A stretch of 64,000 nucleotides of DNA from Rubripirellula sp. (GTDB lineage Bacteria > Planctomycetota > Planctomycetia > Pirellulales > Pirellulaceae): contig JAPKCI010000001.1 of NCBI GenBank assembly GCA_028823035.1, positions 1 to 64,000 on the forward strand, written 5' to 3'. A model generated the notes under the pieces. That model was not told the DNA's origin. It did not search any database and worked only from the letters and a program-made list of their open reading frames with translations. Below are positions 63,180 to 64,000 of the stretch, one piece after another. The translations under genes and the position numbers were made by a program. The stretch's first letter is position 1. Each line of letters opens with the position of its first letter.

Positions 63180-64000
63180 CTAGTGCTGCATGATGAATTC
63201 GTTGCTATTCAGAATCGCCCACCACATATCCTGCAGCATCTCTTTTTCATTGCCCTTACGAGCAAACAACAGTTTGTTCGCGATGGTCATCTCATTCTTA
63301 CTTGGCCGCCGGGCCAATCCAGTAATGAACAAGTCATTGACGCGATCACGTGGCGATTTACCAGTCTTAGTGAGTCGATCAATGAAGCCGCCGTTGGCCG
63401 TGCTGATCGCCTTCTTGGTCAAATCCCCATTGAACAGCATCAGGGCCTGCGGAATGGAACCGTTGAACGTCGTTGCTTCGTCACCCTCATCCGTTCCAAA
63501 AGCAACCACGAACTGCTGCAACCATCGATTGCGTTCCCGCTCCTGCTCTTCGTAACTGCCCTGGGAGGATGCGTCAGTCACAATCACGAGAGACTGGTAC
63601 AGTTGCTCCGCACTCATCTGCCGAAGGTAGAAGCGTGAGAACTTTGGCATCTCGCCGATCGAAGGGTCATCGATTTCGTTATTGGATCCCAGTACTGGAG
63701 CGAGGTTGTAGGACCGACTCAGGGTAATCCAGGTAATCAACTGCTTGAGGTCGTAACTGCTTTTTCGAAACTCTGCGGCCAACTTGCTGAGCAATTCTGG
63801 ATGCGATGCAGGGTTATGGGGACCGAGATCATCCACAGGTTTTGTAAATCCAAACCCGAGGAACATCGACCACATGCGATTGACAGCCATCTTGTCGAGG
63901 TTCTCACTCTCCAACATCATTCGACCGAGTTCCTCTCGGCGATTGACATCGCTGACGTAACCGCTGACCTCGATGGGCTTGCCGTCGGTGAATACCGGGT
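63180..64000 (-). CDS. DUF1553 (PSD1) protein, C-terminal part (cut by window edge)
   Basis: The last 273 or so codons of a gene that enters from the right edge. PVFTDGKPIEVSGYVSDVNR leads into RREELGRMMLESENLDKMAVNRMWSMFLGFGFT, then DDLGPHNPASHPELLSKLA and LKQLITWITLSRSYN, which is the PSD1/DUF1553 signature. The full protein normally has an N-terminal DUF1549 domain and sometimes a haem-c domain, which lie outside the window. An internal ATG at 63920 is not the true start, because the frame stays open upstream with conserved residues. Confidence 0.93.
   Translation of the reverse strand, partial: PVFTDGKPIEVSGYVSDVNRREELGRMMLESENLDKMAVNRMWSMFLGFGFTKPVDDLGPHNPASHPELLSKLAAEFRKSSYDLKQLITWITLSRSYNLAPVLGSNNEIDDPSIGEMPKFSRFYLRQMSAEQLYQSLVIVTDASSQGSYEEQERERNRWLQQFVVAFGTDEGDEATTFNGSIPQALMLFNGDLTKKAISTANGGFIDRLTKTGKSPRDRVNDLFITGLARRPSKNEMTIANKLLFARKGNEKEMLQDMWWAILNSNEFIMQH

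Overview
The window looks like chromosomal DNA from a planctomycete, most likely a Pirellulaceae (Rhodopirellula-like) bacterium. The evidence is the gene content: a repeat-rich, cysteine-containing 'YTV' wall-type protein, two DUF1501 proteins, a DUF1553 protein cut by the right edge, an ECF sigma factor paired with a haem-motif membrane protein, a DUF5117/DUF4953-type zinc protease, FG-GAP and PQQ propeller proteins, and many secreted hydrolases. Genes are mostly single or in short operons on both strands, with many intergenic gaps of 200-800 bases, some of which carry small tandem repeats. I see no rRNA, tRNA, CRISPR array, phage, plasmid or insertion-sequence genes.

Layout. 1-2564 (minus): a Ser/Thr kinase cut by the left edge, ribosomal protein L21 and a crotonase lacking both hydratase glutamates. 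2731-4725: the YTV protein, followed by a clear terminator. 5507-9078: PAS-GAF-REC protein, single-domain response regulator, serine hydroxymethyltransferase. 9481-13828: secreted zinc protease with a strong terminator, and an FG-GAP protein. 14171-17923: FixJ-type regulator, then a minus-strand cluster of zinc metallopeptidase, D-Ala-D-Ala-ligase-like ATP-grasp enzyme and DapA-like aldolase. 17998-22802: a divergent MnmE-like GTPase, an isoaspartyl peptidase fused to a DUF4440 domain, a PL10 pectate lyase and a GGQ release-factor-like protein. 23190-27174: secreted FAD oxidoreductase and a NosR/RnfG-like membrane flavoprotein. 27250-30921 (minus): FkbM methyltransferase, family 2 glycosyltransferase and flippase-like protein, a surface-glycan group. 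31066-37145: DUF389 protein and two secreted amidohydrolase-fold proteins. 37552-46437: hypothetical protein, M32 carboxypeptidase, zinc-ribbon membrane protein, HDAC-like deacetylase, ThuA protein, MoxR ATPase, membrane dipeptidase. 46603-49956: a DapA-like/old-yellow-enzyme operon with a divergent AraC regulator. 49947-56462: PQQ propeller, DUF1289, tandem alpha/beta hydrolase, xylose-isomerase-fold protein, methyltransferase, rhomboid protease. 56677-59240: DUF1501 and MoaA. 59286-64000 (minus): DUF1553 protein, DUF1501, ECF sigma factor and haem-motif anti-sigma-like protein.

Taken together the genes fit a chemoheterotroph that degrades polysaccharide and peptide material outside the cytoplasm, with housekeeping genes (rplU, glyA, moaA) scattered among lineage-specific ones. 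The two least-explained assemblies are the ATP-grasp/metallopeptidase/DapA-like cluster and the sigma factor embedded in a DUF1553-DUF1501 operon. All calls were made by reading translated sequence and recognising motifs; no database search was run.
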